DNA from: Pyxidicoccus xibeiensis
GTDB lineage: Bacteria > Myxococcota > Myxococcia > Myxococcales > Myxococcaceae
DNA: 64,000 nucleotides
Direction of reading: 5' to 3'
Assembly: GCF_024198175.1 (NCBI RefSeq)
Contig: NZ_JAJVKV010000005.1
Span: 372,001 to 436,000 of the forward strand
Both the position numbers and the translations under genes were made by a program. Shown here piece by piece: positions 16,236 through 22,905 of the stretch; positions within the stretch are counted from its first letter, which is position 1; every line of letters begins with the position of its first letter. Below the pieces are notes generated by a model. The model worked only from the letters and a program-made list of their open reading frames with translations, searched no databases and was not told the origin of the DNA.

Positions 16236-16982
16236 TCACACCGAGTAGCGCCGGCCCTGCACGAGCGGCTCGATGACGCTCGCGCGGGTGTCGAAGTCGT
16301 CCGGGTAGTGGATGAGCCGCATCCGGGCGCGCAGCTCCGCGGGCAGCGCCGCGAGCTTCTCGTAGGGCGTGTGCACGCCGTAGTTCGTCTCGTGAATCAT
16401 CAGGTCCGCCTCCGAGAGCCAGTCGATGAGGCCCTCGTCGAAGGCGGTGTCCGCGCTGTAGCCCAGGCACCGGCCCCCCGCGTGGATGCGCAGCGCGGTG
16501 GTGGGCAGGTGGTGATAGGTGAGGCGGCTCTCAATCAGGAAGGGCCCGTGCCGCACGGTGGACTGGGTGGAGAGCGGCGTGTGGTCGAAGTAGTCGTCGA
16601 AGTGCTTGGGGCTGGGGTCCGCGCCGTGGCGCTCGATGAGGCACTCCATGCCCGCGGCCAGGTGCCCGTCCCAGAGCCGCTCGGCGACGGCGGGGTGGGC
16701 GAGCACCTCCAGCTTCCGCTTGAGGACGAAGAAGGAGAAGTAGCCCAGGCCCTCCAGGCCCGACGCGTGGTCCGCGTGCAGGTGGGTGAGGGCCACGGCG
16801 CTGACGCGGTCCGCGTCCAGGGTGACGCCGGAGGACTCGGAGGCCTCGCGCATCATCTTCCGGATGGGGTGGGGGCAGTCCACCAGGAGCACCTGGCCTT
16901 CCGCCTCCACGGCGATGCTCGAGGAGTAGCGCAGGGCGGAGAAGGCGTCACCGACGCCGAGGGTGACGAAGGACATGCTCAT
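16236..16982 (-). CDS. Metallo-beta-lactamase-fold hydrolase, RNase Z-like
   Basis: This 248-residue cytoplasmic protein carries THLHADHASGLEG, the HxHxDH zinc motif. LGYSADTAFDEGL supplies the bridging Asp, and MIHETNYG follows. A late His (MRLIHYPDDF) completes the set. The layout resembles RNase Z/ElaC and pyrroloquinoline-type MBL hydrolases but lacks the long exosite insertion needed for tRNA. I would not call it RNase Z. ATG 16982 overlaps the coaD stop by 4 bp, making it the last gene of a four-gene operon. Its substrate is unknown. Confidence 0.8.
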   Translation of the reverse strand: MSMSFVTLGVGDAFSALRYSSSIAVEAEGQVLLVDCPHPIRKMMREASESSGVTLDADRVSAVALTHLHADHASGLEGLGYFSFFVLKRKLEVLAHPAVAERLWDGHLAAGMECLIERHGADPSPKHFDDYFDHTPLSTQSTVRHGPFLIESRLTYHHLPTTALRIHAGGRCLGYSADTAFDEGLIDWLSEADLMIHETNYGVHTPYEKLAALPAELRARMRLIHYPDDFDTRASVIEPLVQGRRYSV

Positions 16983-17476
16983 GGCTGGCTCCGAGCGGAG
17001 GGTGCGAGTCGTTCCCGCAGCTTCGCCGCGACGGCGGGCGGGCAGAAGGCAGAAACGTCCTCGCCGCGCGAGACGCGCTCCTTGAGTCCGCTGCTGCTCA
17101 CCTCGGCCAGGTGGGCCTCGGCGGGAAGGAAGAGGGTGGACAGCTCCGGGGCCAGGGCGCGGTTGTTCTGCGCCAGCTCCGTCTCGAACTGGGCGTCGGT
17201 GGCGCCGCGCACCCCGCGTAGCAGCACGCTGGCCCCAATCTCCCGCGCGAAGTCGACGATGAGCCCCTGGGTCTGGGCCACGGTGACGTTGGGGAGCAGC
17301 TGCACGGCCTCGCGGACCAGGGCCATGCGCTCGTCGGCGGACAGCAGGGAGCGCTTGCTGGGGTTGACGGCCACGACGACGACGACGTGGCCGAAGAGGC
17401 GCGCGGCCTGGCGGACGACGGACAGATGCCCGGCCGTGACGGGGTCGAAGCTGCCGGCGTAGACGGCGATGGTCAT
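16979..17476 (-). CDS. coaD: Phosphopantetheine adenylyltransferase
   Basis: This 165-residue enzyme makes dephospho-CoA from 4'-phosphopantetheine and ATP. It shows the nucleotidyltransferase start YAGSFDPVTAGHLSVV. RGVRGATDAQFETELAQNNRAL is the conserved central block, and AEVSSSGLKERVSRGEDVS is the late signature. The length is normal. The start overlaps the MFS gene and the end overlaps the MBL gene, each by 4 bp. An essential CoA gene is thus embedded in a TetR-regulated unit. Confidence 0.95.
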   Translation of the reverse strand: MTIAVYAGSFDPVTAGHLSVVRQAARLFGHVVVVVAVNPSKRSLLSADERMALVREAVQLLPNVTVAQTQGLIVDFAREIGASVLLRGVRGATDAQFETELAQNNRALAPELSTLFLPAEAHLAEVSSSGLKERVSRGEDVSAFCPPAVAAKLRERLAPSARSQP

Positions 17477-18687
17477 GGCGACACCTCGGAGGCGGCGCCG
17501 GACGCGAGCGTCCGGGGTGGATGGAAGGTGAGGGCGACGTACAGCGTGCCGGCGACGCACAGGGCGGCGGACAGGGCGAAGTGCGTGGAGTAGCCGAGCG
17601 CCTGCGCGCTGAAGCCGCTGACGGCCGCCGCGACGCCGGTGGCCAGCACCACCAGCGAGGCCTGCACGGTGTAGTCCGTGGCGGCGTGCTCGGCGCGGCA
17701 CGCGTCCATCATCGCGGTGAAGACGGCGGCGGTGGCCATGCCGCTGGCCACGTGCTCCACGGCGCAGACGAGCGTCAGCAGGGGCAGGGACGCGGAGCCC
17801 CGCGCCACCACCGCGTACAGCAGCACCGCGCCGGCCTGGATGGCGCCGAAGACGAGCAGCGCCCTCCGCCTGCCGAGCCGCACCACGAGGCCGCCGCCGA
17901 GCAGCGCGCCCACCAGGCCCGCGGTGAAGCCCACGCCCCCGAGCATCCAGCCGATGTCCGTGAGCGTCAGGCCCGAGTCCACCAGGAAGGTGCGCAGCAT
18001 GCCCGTGGCCAGGGCCTCGCCGAACTTGTAGACGACGAGCAGTATGAGCCACGCGGCGGCGCCCGGGCGCTTCGCCCACCAGCCCAGGCCCAGGCTCTGC
18101 GCGGGCGGCGGCGCGGAAGGAGGCTCGCGGTAGAGGGCGATGGGCACCGTGGCGGCGAGCAGCATGCCCCCCAGCGCGAGGAAGGTGGGGCGCCAGCCCA
18201 CGGCGTCGAAGACGGCGAGCATCAGCCCCCCGCCCAGAATCATGCCCACGCGGTAGGCGGCCACCTGCACGCCGTTGCCCCAGCCGCGCTCGGCGGGCGC
18301 GAGCAGGTCCACCGCGAGCCCGTCCGTGGCCACGTCCTGCGTGGCGGCCAGCAGGTTGATGCCCAGCACCGCGGCCAGCAGCACGGTGGTGTCCAGGCCC
18401 TGCGCCGGCAGCGCGAGCGACAGCAGCAGCCCCGCGGACAGGCACTGCAGGGGGAGGATGTAGCCGCGCCGCCGTCCCCACCGCGCCGAGCCGTACCGGT
18501 CCATGGGCGGGGCCCAGAGGAACTTGAGCGCCCAGGGCAGGGCCAGCAGGTGGGCGAGGCCGATGGCGGGCAGGGACAGGCCCTGCTTGCGCAGGAGCAC
18601 GGGCAGCGCCTGGGTGAAGAAGCCGAACGGCAGGCCCTGCGACAGGTAGAGGCTGGAGAGCAGCGCGAGCTTCGCCGGCGTCTTCAT
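17473..18687 (-). CDS. MFS transporter, AmpG/RhtX-like
   Basis: This 404-residue polytopic protein has about twelve hydrophobic segments. The N-terminal motif SLYLSQGLPFGFFTQALPVLLR is typical of the AmpG (muropeptide permease) and RhtX/FptX groups. MDRYGSARWGRRRGYIL is the cytoplasmic loop 2-3, and AATQDVATDGLAVDLL is a second hallmark of AmpG-like carriers. AmpG imports anhydromuropeptides, while RhtX/FptX import siderophores, and the sequence does not decide between them. It sits between tetR and coaD with 4-bp overlaps at both ends, so the regulator probably senses its cargo or a related compound. Confidence 0.8.
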   Translation of the reverse strand: MKTPAKLALLSSLYLSQGLPFGFFTQALPVLLRKQGLSLPAIGLAHLLALPWALKFLWAPPMDRYGSARWGRRRGYILPLQCLSAGLLLSLALPAQGLDTTVLLAAVLGINLLAATQDVATDGLAVDLLAPAERGWGNGVQVAAYRVGMILGGGLMLAVFDAVGWRPTFLALGGMLLAATVPIALYREPPSAPPPAQSLGLGWWAKRPGAAAWLILLVVYKFGEALATGMLRTFLVDSGLTLTDIGWMLGGVGFTAGLVGALLGGGLVVRLGRRRALLVFGAIQAGAVLLYAVVARGSASLPLLTLVCAVEHVASGMATAAVFTAMMDACRAEHAATDYTVQASLVVLATGVAAAVSGFSAQALGYSTHFALSAALCVAGTLYVALTFHPPRTLASGAASEVSP

Positions 18688-19292
18688 GCGTCCTCCCGGG
18701 CTTCCGCCGTGTCGAGGAGGCCCGCGGCCATGCGCTTCACCGTGCCCGCGGCGGAGCCGGCGGGCACCAGGTCCGGGCTGCTCGCGGAGAGCACGAAGTA
18801 GCCCTGCACCGCGGCGAAGAGCCCCGCCGCCAGGGCCCGCGCCTTGCGCCGGCCCGTCACCGCGGAGACCAGCGACTCCAGTTGCTCCAGGTCCGCGCGC
18901 ACCACCTTCTCGTAGGCGGCGCGCACCTCCGGCTGGCGGATGGCCTCCGCGCTGATGGTGACCCAGCTCGCGACGGACGCCGGGTCCGCGTCCGCGCCCG
19001 TGGCCAGGAAGGCGTCGATGAAGGCATCCACCTTCGCCCGGGCGTCGTCGGCCTTCACCTTCGCCAGCCGCGTCGCCACCCGCGCGCGGACGCGGGCCGC
19101 GAGCCGGTCCACGAGGGACAGGAGGATCTCCTGCTTGTCGCTGAAGTGGTAGTGCACGAGGCCGGGGCCCAGCCCCGCCGCCTTCGCGATTTCGCCCACG
19201 GAGGCGCGCTCGTAGCCGCGCTCGGCCATGACCTTCAGCAGACCGTCGACGATCTGCTGGCGGCGCTCCTCGGTGTTGGACGGGCGGGGCAT
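18684..19292 (-). CDS. TetR-family transcriptional regulator
   Basis: This 202-residue repressor has an N-terminal helix-turn-helix: GYERASVGEIAKAAGLGPG followed by LVHYHFSDKQEILLSLV, where the YHF block is the classical TetR recognition end. The C-terminal ligand domain (about 65-195) resembles the BetI-like group. It heads a four-gene operon with the MFS transporter, coaD and MBL genes, all joined by ATGA overlaps. A palindrome lies 14 bp before its start codon, so autoregulation of the whole operon is likely. The ligand is unknown. Confidence 0.88.
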   Translation of the reverse strand: MPRPSNTEERRQQIVDGLLKVMAERGYERASVGEIAKAAGLGPGLVHYHFSDKQEILLSLVDRLAARVRARVATRLAKVKADDARAKVDAFIDAFLATGADADPASVASWVTISAEAIRQPEVRAAYEKVVRADLEQLESLVSAVTGRRKARALAAGLFAAVQGYFVLSASSPDLVPAGSAAGTVKRMAAGLLDTAEAREDA

Positions 19293-19305
19293 GTGGCCTC
19301 GTTTA

Positions 19306-19321
19306 TTGGTTGTGCGACCAA
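19306..19321 (-). promoter_or_regulatory. Candidate TetR operator upstream of tetR
   Basis: TTGGT-TGTGCG-ACCAA is an inverted repeat with 5-bp perfect arms; 12 of 16 positions are symmetric. It lies 14 bp before the tetR start. On the minus strand an AT-rich TTTATAAG stretch that could serve as -10 directly adjoins it. Binding here would block transcription of the operon. Confidence 0.55.
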
Positions 19322-19400
19322 CTTATAAACAGGGTCCGGGTCCGCGTCAAGGCGGCCTGGGAGCAGCCCTCACTGGCGATTGCCCCCATGGTCTGGCAGT

Positions 19401-19419
19401 GATAATGAGACGCAAATTC
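19401..19419 (+). promoter_or_regulatory. Candidate Fur box before the siderophore-interacting gene
   Basis: GATAATGAGACGCAAATTC agrees with the 19-bp Fur consensus at 13 positions by my count, including a perfect GATAATGA. Its first hexamer GATAAT could also be the -10 element, so a bound repressor would occlude RNA polymerase. The downstream start is ATG 19490. Confidence 0.5.
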
Positions 19420-19489
19420 ACAATGGCGCGATTCCAGGATGCTCGGTGGGGGAGCCTGGAGGCCGCGCGAGCTCTCGGGAGTGCGGGTG

Positions 19490-20302
19490 ATGAACGTGGC
19501 AGCCAGGGTGTTCCGTCGAGGTCCCTTCCCGATAAAGGTCCGGCTCCTCGAAGTGCGTCGGGTCAGCCGGCTGTCGCCCCACATGATGCGCATCACGCTC
19601 GGCGGGGAGGACCTCGTGGGGTTCCAGAGCGAAGGCGCGGACGACCACGTGAAGCTGCTCTTCCCGGCGCCGGGGCAGCTCAAGCCCGTGCTGCCAACGG
19701 TGGGCCCGCAGGGTGTCGTCTTCCCGGAGGGCGTGAAGAAGCCGGCGACGCGCGACTACACGCCCCGGCGCTTCGACCCCGTGGCCGGCGAGCTGGACCT
19801 GGACTTCGTGCTGCATGGCACGGGGGTGGGGTCGTCCTGGGCCGCCAACGCGAAGGTCGGGGACTTCATCGGCGTGGCGGGGCCCCGGGGCACGTTCGTC
19901 GTCTCCAACGACTTCGACTGGTACCTGCTGGCGGGTGACGGAAGCGGGCTGCCGGCCATCGGCCGCCGGCTGGAGGAGCTGCCCGAGGGGGCCCGTGCCA
20001 TCGTCTTCATCGAGGTGGCCGACGCCAGTGAGGAGCAGCGCTTCGACACGCGCGCGAACGTGGAGCTGACCTGGCTGCACCGCAACGGCGCGGAGCCGGG
20101 GACCACCGACCTGCTGGAGCTGGCCATTCGAGGGCTGACGTTTCCCCCGGGCGACTACTTCGCCTGGGCCGCCGGCGAGTCCACGTCGATGCGGCGCATC
20201 CGCGACTACCTCCTCGAGGAGCGCCAGGCCAACAAGAACTGGGTCCGCGTGTTCGGCTACTGGAAGCGGGGCGCCGTCGACCACGAGGAGCCCCACGACT
20301 GA
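19490..20302 (+). CDS. Siderophore-interacting FAD-binding ferric reductase
   Basis: This 270-residue SIP-family protein releases iron from ferric siderophores in the cytoplasm by NAD(P)H-dependent reduction. It has an FAD-binding barrel with RDYTPRRFDP, the RxYTxR flavin motif, and LDLDFVLHGTGVGSSWAA. The C-terminal SIP domain has FAWAAGESTSMRRIRDYLLEE and a terminal RVFGYWKRG. ATG 19490 fits the family start (MNVAARVFRRGPF); in-frame codons further upstream lie close to the promoter. The Fur box suggests induction under iron limitation. The stop lies 5 bp from the stop of the convergent dioxygenase-like gene. Confidence 0.9.
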   Translation: MNVAARVFRRGPFPIKVRLLEVRRVSRLSPHMMRITLGGEDLVGFQSEGADDHVKLLFPAPGQLKPVLPTVGPQGVVFPEGVKKPATRDYTPRRFDPVAGELDLDFVLHGTGVGSSWAANAKVGDFIGVAGPRGTFVVSNDFDWYLLAGDGSGLPAIGRRLEELPEGARAIVFIEVADASEEQRFDTRANVELTWLHRNGAEPGTTDLLELAIRGLTFPPGDYFAWAAGESTSMRRIRDYLLEERQANKNWVRVFGYWKRGAVDHEEPHD

Positions 20303-20307
20303 GGGGC

Positions 20308-21129
20308 TCACACGCTCGCATTCACGGCCGTCTCCCGTCCGGAGACGAGCGCCTCGATTCCCACGCCCACGAGGTCGGGGACCTCCAGCATGGGGAAGTG
20401 GCTGATGGCGGGCAGCTTCAAGACGTGGAACCACGGATGCTCCATGCCGAAGGCCACCTGCGCCGCCAGGTAGTCGTGTGACTCCGGCTGCGAGTACAGG
20501 TGCAGGGTGGGGGAGGCCGGCTCCAGCGTGGCGAGCGCGCGCAGCGGCGAGCCTTCCCGCGCGTAGGCGGCGGAGATCTCCCGCGCGGCCCGGGCCCACA
20601 TCGCCTCGCCGAACCCGCCCATGACCTCGCGGGCGAAGCGGATGACATTCTCATCGTCCACGTCCGCCAGCCACATGCCGAGCAGCGCGTCGCGTGTCTC
20701 CTGCCACCGGGCTGACTGCAGTCCGCGCAGGGCGTCCTGGAAGGGGGCAGGGGGCTCGGAGACGAGCCAGTCCATCAGCACCAGGTGGGGGACGCGCGCC
20801 GCGCCCAGCTGCCGTCGCAGCTCCACCGCCCACCAGCCCGCGTGGGACAGCGCCACGGGCACCACCTGCTCGGCGCCGCTGGCCTCCACCACGGCGAGCA
20901 GGTCCTCGAGCACGGTGCCGCTGTCGAAGTCCGTGTCGCCACCCTCGGACGTGCCATGGCCCCGCAGGTCCACCGACAGCACCCGGTGGCGCGAGGCGCA
21001 GCGGGCCACGACGTCCCGGAAGCCGGCCCGGGTGGTGCACCAGCCGGGGATGAAGAGCAGCGCGGGCCCGCCGCGACCCACGTCGTCATAGCGGATGCGA
21101 GCACCGCCGCTGGAGCGCACCTCGGGCAT
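20308..21129 (-). CDS. Alpha/beta-hydrolase resembling cofactor-free 2,4-dioxygenases (HOD/QDO/AqdC type)
   Basis: This 273-residue protein has the alpha/beta-hydrolase fold. It recalls 1H-3-hydroxy-4-oxoquinaldine 2,4-dioxygenase (HOD) over most of its length. From memory of HOD, the matching positions are W30 (in IPGWC, HOD W36), S95-H96 (in ALSHAGWW, S101-H102), D120 (in LMDWL, D126), W153 (in GMWLADVDDE, W160) and H244 (in ISHFP, H251). The spacing is consistent at -6/-7. AREGSPLRAL and LYSQPESHDYL also align. HOD H38 and H100 correspond to T32 and L94 here. HOD enzymes open 3-hydroxy-4-quinolones with O2 and release CO; AqdC relatives destroy the Pseudomonas signal PQS. An esterase or haloperoxidase-like role remains possible. 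Confidence 0.7.
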   Translation of the reverse strand: MPEVRSSGGARIRYDDVGRGGPALLFIPGWCTTRAGFRDVVARCASRHRVLSVDLRGHGTSEGGDTDFDSGTVLEDLLAVVEASGAEQVVPVALSHAGWWAVELRRQLGAARVPHLVLMDWLVSEPPAPFQDALRGLQSARWQETRDALLGMWLADVDDENVIRFAREVMGGFGEAMWARAAREISAAYAREGSPLRALATLEPASPTLHLYSQPESHDYLAAQVAFGMEHPWFHVLKLPAISHFPMLEVPDLVGVGIEALVSGRETAVNASV

Positions 21130-21140
21130 GTTCTTCCCCT

Positions 21141-21162
21141 TCGTGGAACGGTTGCTCCACGA
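21141..21162 (-). promoter_or_regulatory. Palindromic operator-like site before the dioxygenase-like gene
   Basis: TCGTGGA (21141-21147) and TCCACGA (21156-21162) form a perfect 7-bp inverted repeat with an 8-bp centre. It ends 11 bp before the ATG and overlaps the Shine-Dalgarno region (AAGGGGAAG on the minus strand). A dimeric repressor or an mRNA hairpin could block expression. No regulator gene adjoins it. Confidence 0.45.
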
Positions 21163-21227
21163 GAGGTGCGCAGGCCCGGTCCTCGCGGCAGCAGGCAGGC
21201 AGGGGAGGGGGTGGCTGCCTGGAGACG

Positions 21228-21782
21228 TCAGTACGTCAGCAGCGCCGTCACCTTGTCGCGGCCCAGCCGGTTGGGGCCCTCGAGGAAGTCCAGGCTGATG
21301 AGGAAGCTGAAGCCCACCAGCTCACCACCCAGCCGCTTCACGAGCTTCGCGGTGGCCTCCGCCGTGCCGCCCGTGGCCAGCACGTCGTCCACGACGAGCA
21401 CGCGCTCGCCCTTCAGGATGGCGTCCTCGTGCATCTCCACCCCGTCCGCGCCGTACTCCAGCGAGTAGCGCTCCACCACCGAGCGGTGCGGCAGCTTCCC
21501 CGGCTTGCGCGCGGGGACGAAGCCCGCCTGGAGCGCCAGGGCGATGGGGGCGCCCAGCAGGAAGCCTCGCGCCTCCACGCCCACCACCTTGGTGATGTGC
21601 TGCCCCCGGAAGGGCGCGGACATGGCGTTGATGACCCGGCCGAACAGGCGCGGGTCGGCCAGCACGGGGGTGATGTCCTTGAAGACGATGCCCGGCTTGG
21701 GGAAGTCCGGCACGTCGCGCAGCCGGGCGTTGAGGTCGGCGACGAGCGTGAAGTCGGTCGGGGTCACCACGGGCGCGTTCAT
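21228..21782 (-). CDS. apt: Adenine phosphoribosyltransferase
   Basis: This 184-residue purine-salvage enzyme converts adenine and PRPP to AMP. The PRPP motif is RVLVVDDVLATGGTA. VPDFPKPGIVFKDITPVL and VGVEARGFLLGAPIA are characteristic of APRT. ATG 21782 overlaps the stop of the upstream 2-hydroxyacid dehydrogenase gene by 4 bp, so the two are translationally coupled. Length and motifs are normal. Confidence 0.95.
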   Translation of the reverse strand: MNAPVVTPTDFTLVADLNARLRDVPDFPKPGIVFKDITPVLADPRLFGRVINAMSAPFRGQHITKVVGVEARGFLLGAPIALALQAGFVPARKPGKLPHRSVVERYSLEYGADGVEMHEDAILKGERVLVVDDVLATGGTAEATAKLVKRLGGELVGFSFLISLDFLEGPNRLGRDKVTALLTY

Positions 21783-22765
21783 GGGAAGAGCTCCGGATTG
21801 ACACAGTGAGGAGGCCGCCGCCCGTCCAGCGCGGCCAGCAGGTTGTCCACCGCCATGGAGGCCATGCGGCCCCGCGTCGCGTGCGTGGCGCTGGCGATGT
21901 GGGGCGCCAGCAGCACGTTGGGCAGCGTCATCAGCGGGCTGTCCGCCGGCAGCGGCTCCGGCTCCATGACGTCCAGCGCGGCCCCGCCCAGCCGCCCGTC
22001 GCGCAGGGCTTCCATCAGCGCGTCCTGGTCCACCACGCCGCCGCGCGCGGTATTGACGAGCAGCGCGCCCGGCTTCATCGCCGCCAGCTCCGCGCGCCCC
22101 AGCCAGTGCCGCGTCGCGGGGGACAGCGGGACGTGGAGGCTCACCAGGTCCGACTCCGCCAGCAGCGCCGCCTTGTCCACGCGCACGATGCCCAGCCGGG
22201 CCTCCAGCTCCGGCTTCGGGTGGCGGCTCACGTACAGCACGCGCATGCCGAAGCCGCGCGCCCGCCGCGCCACCGCCGCGCCGATGGCGCCCAGGCCGAC
22301 GATGCCCAGCGTGGCCCCATGGAGGTCCGTGCCCAGCAGCAGGGTGGGGCTCCACGTCCGCCACTTCCCCGCCCGGACGAAGGCGTCCGCCTCCGCCACC
22401 CGCCGGGCCAGCCCCATCAGCAGGGCGAAGGCGAAGTCCGCGGTGGTCTCCGTCAGCACGCCCGGGGTGTTCCCCACCGGAATCCGGCGGGTGGTACAGG
22501 CCGGCACGTCGATGTTGTCGTACCCGACGGCCACGTTGCTGACCGCCCGCAGGTCCGGCGAGCAGGCGAGCAGCCCGGCATCCACCCGGTCTGTCAGCAG
22601 GGTGACAAGGCCCTCGGCGGCCGCCGCCTCCGTCAACAGGGCGTCCCTGGAGGGAGGGAGTTCCTCCCCCCACACGCGCAGGTCCACGTGCCTGCCCAGT
22701 CGGCCGAGGGCCTCTCCAGGGAGCTGGCGGGTGACGAAGACGCGGGGGCGGACGGTCCGGGCCAT
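21779..22765 (-). CDS. D-2-hydroxyacid dehydrogenase (glyoxylate/hydroxypyruvate reductase type)
   Basis: This is a 328-residue NAD(P)-dependent dehydrogenase. The Rossmann motif GIVGLGAIGAAVARRA lies near residue 150. The catalytic triad is visible as Arg in NTARGGVVDQ, Glu in DVMEPEP, and His in APHIASAT. The N-terminal substrate domain contains AVSNVAVGYDNID. Sequence is closest to glyoxylate/hydroxypyruvate reductases. I prefer ATG 22765 (MARTVRPRVFVTR) to an earlier ATG at 22786 because the conserved region begins at RPRVFVTR. It is coupled to apt by a 4-bp overlap. Confidence 0.88.
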   Translation of the reverse strand: MARTVRPRVFVTRQLPGEALGRLGRHVDLRVWGEELPPSRDALLTEAAAAEGLVTLLTDRVDAGLLACSPDLRAVSNVAVGYDNIDVPACTTRRIPVGNTPGVLTETTADFAFALLMGLARRVAEADAFVRAGKWRTWSPTLLLGTDLHGATLGIVGLGAIGAAVARRARGFGMRVLYVSRHPKPELEARLGIVRVDKAALLAESDLVSLHVPLSPATRHWLGRAELAAMKPGALLVNTARGGVVDQDALMEALRDGRLGGAALDVMEPEPLPADSPLMTLPNVLLAPHIASATHATRGRMASMAVDNLLAALDGRRPPHCVNPELFP

Positions 22766-22905
22766 GGCGCGGGTTGATGCTCTCATAGCCTGGAGCCGGC
22801 GGCTGCGGTCGCTGGCGGACTCATCGTTTTTTCCCGCGAGCGGGAGCGCCGTGGCTGTGGTAATCCAGCGCGTTCCCCGCGGCGCTGCTCAGGAGCCTGG
22901 GGCCT

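Noticed and set aside
16236..16982. RNase Z (rnz) for the MBL protein
   Set aside because: The zinc motifs fit, but the flexible arm needed for tRNA recognition is missing.
22829..22853. T-run next to a CCCGC/GCGGG hairpin between divergent genes
   Set aside because: The T-run precedes the hairpin on the plus strand, so it is not a terminator in either reading direction.
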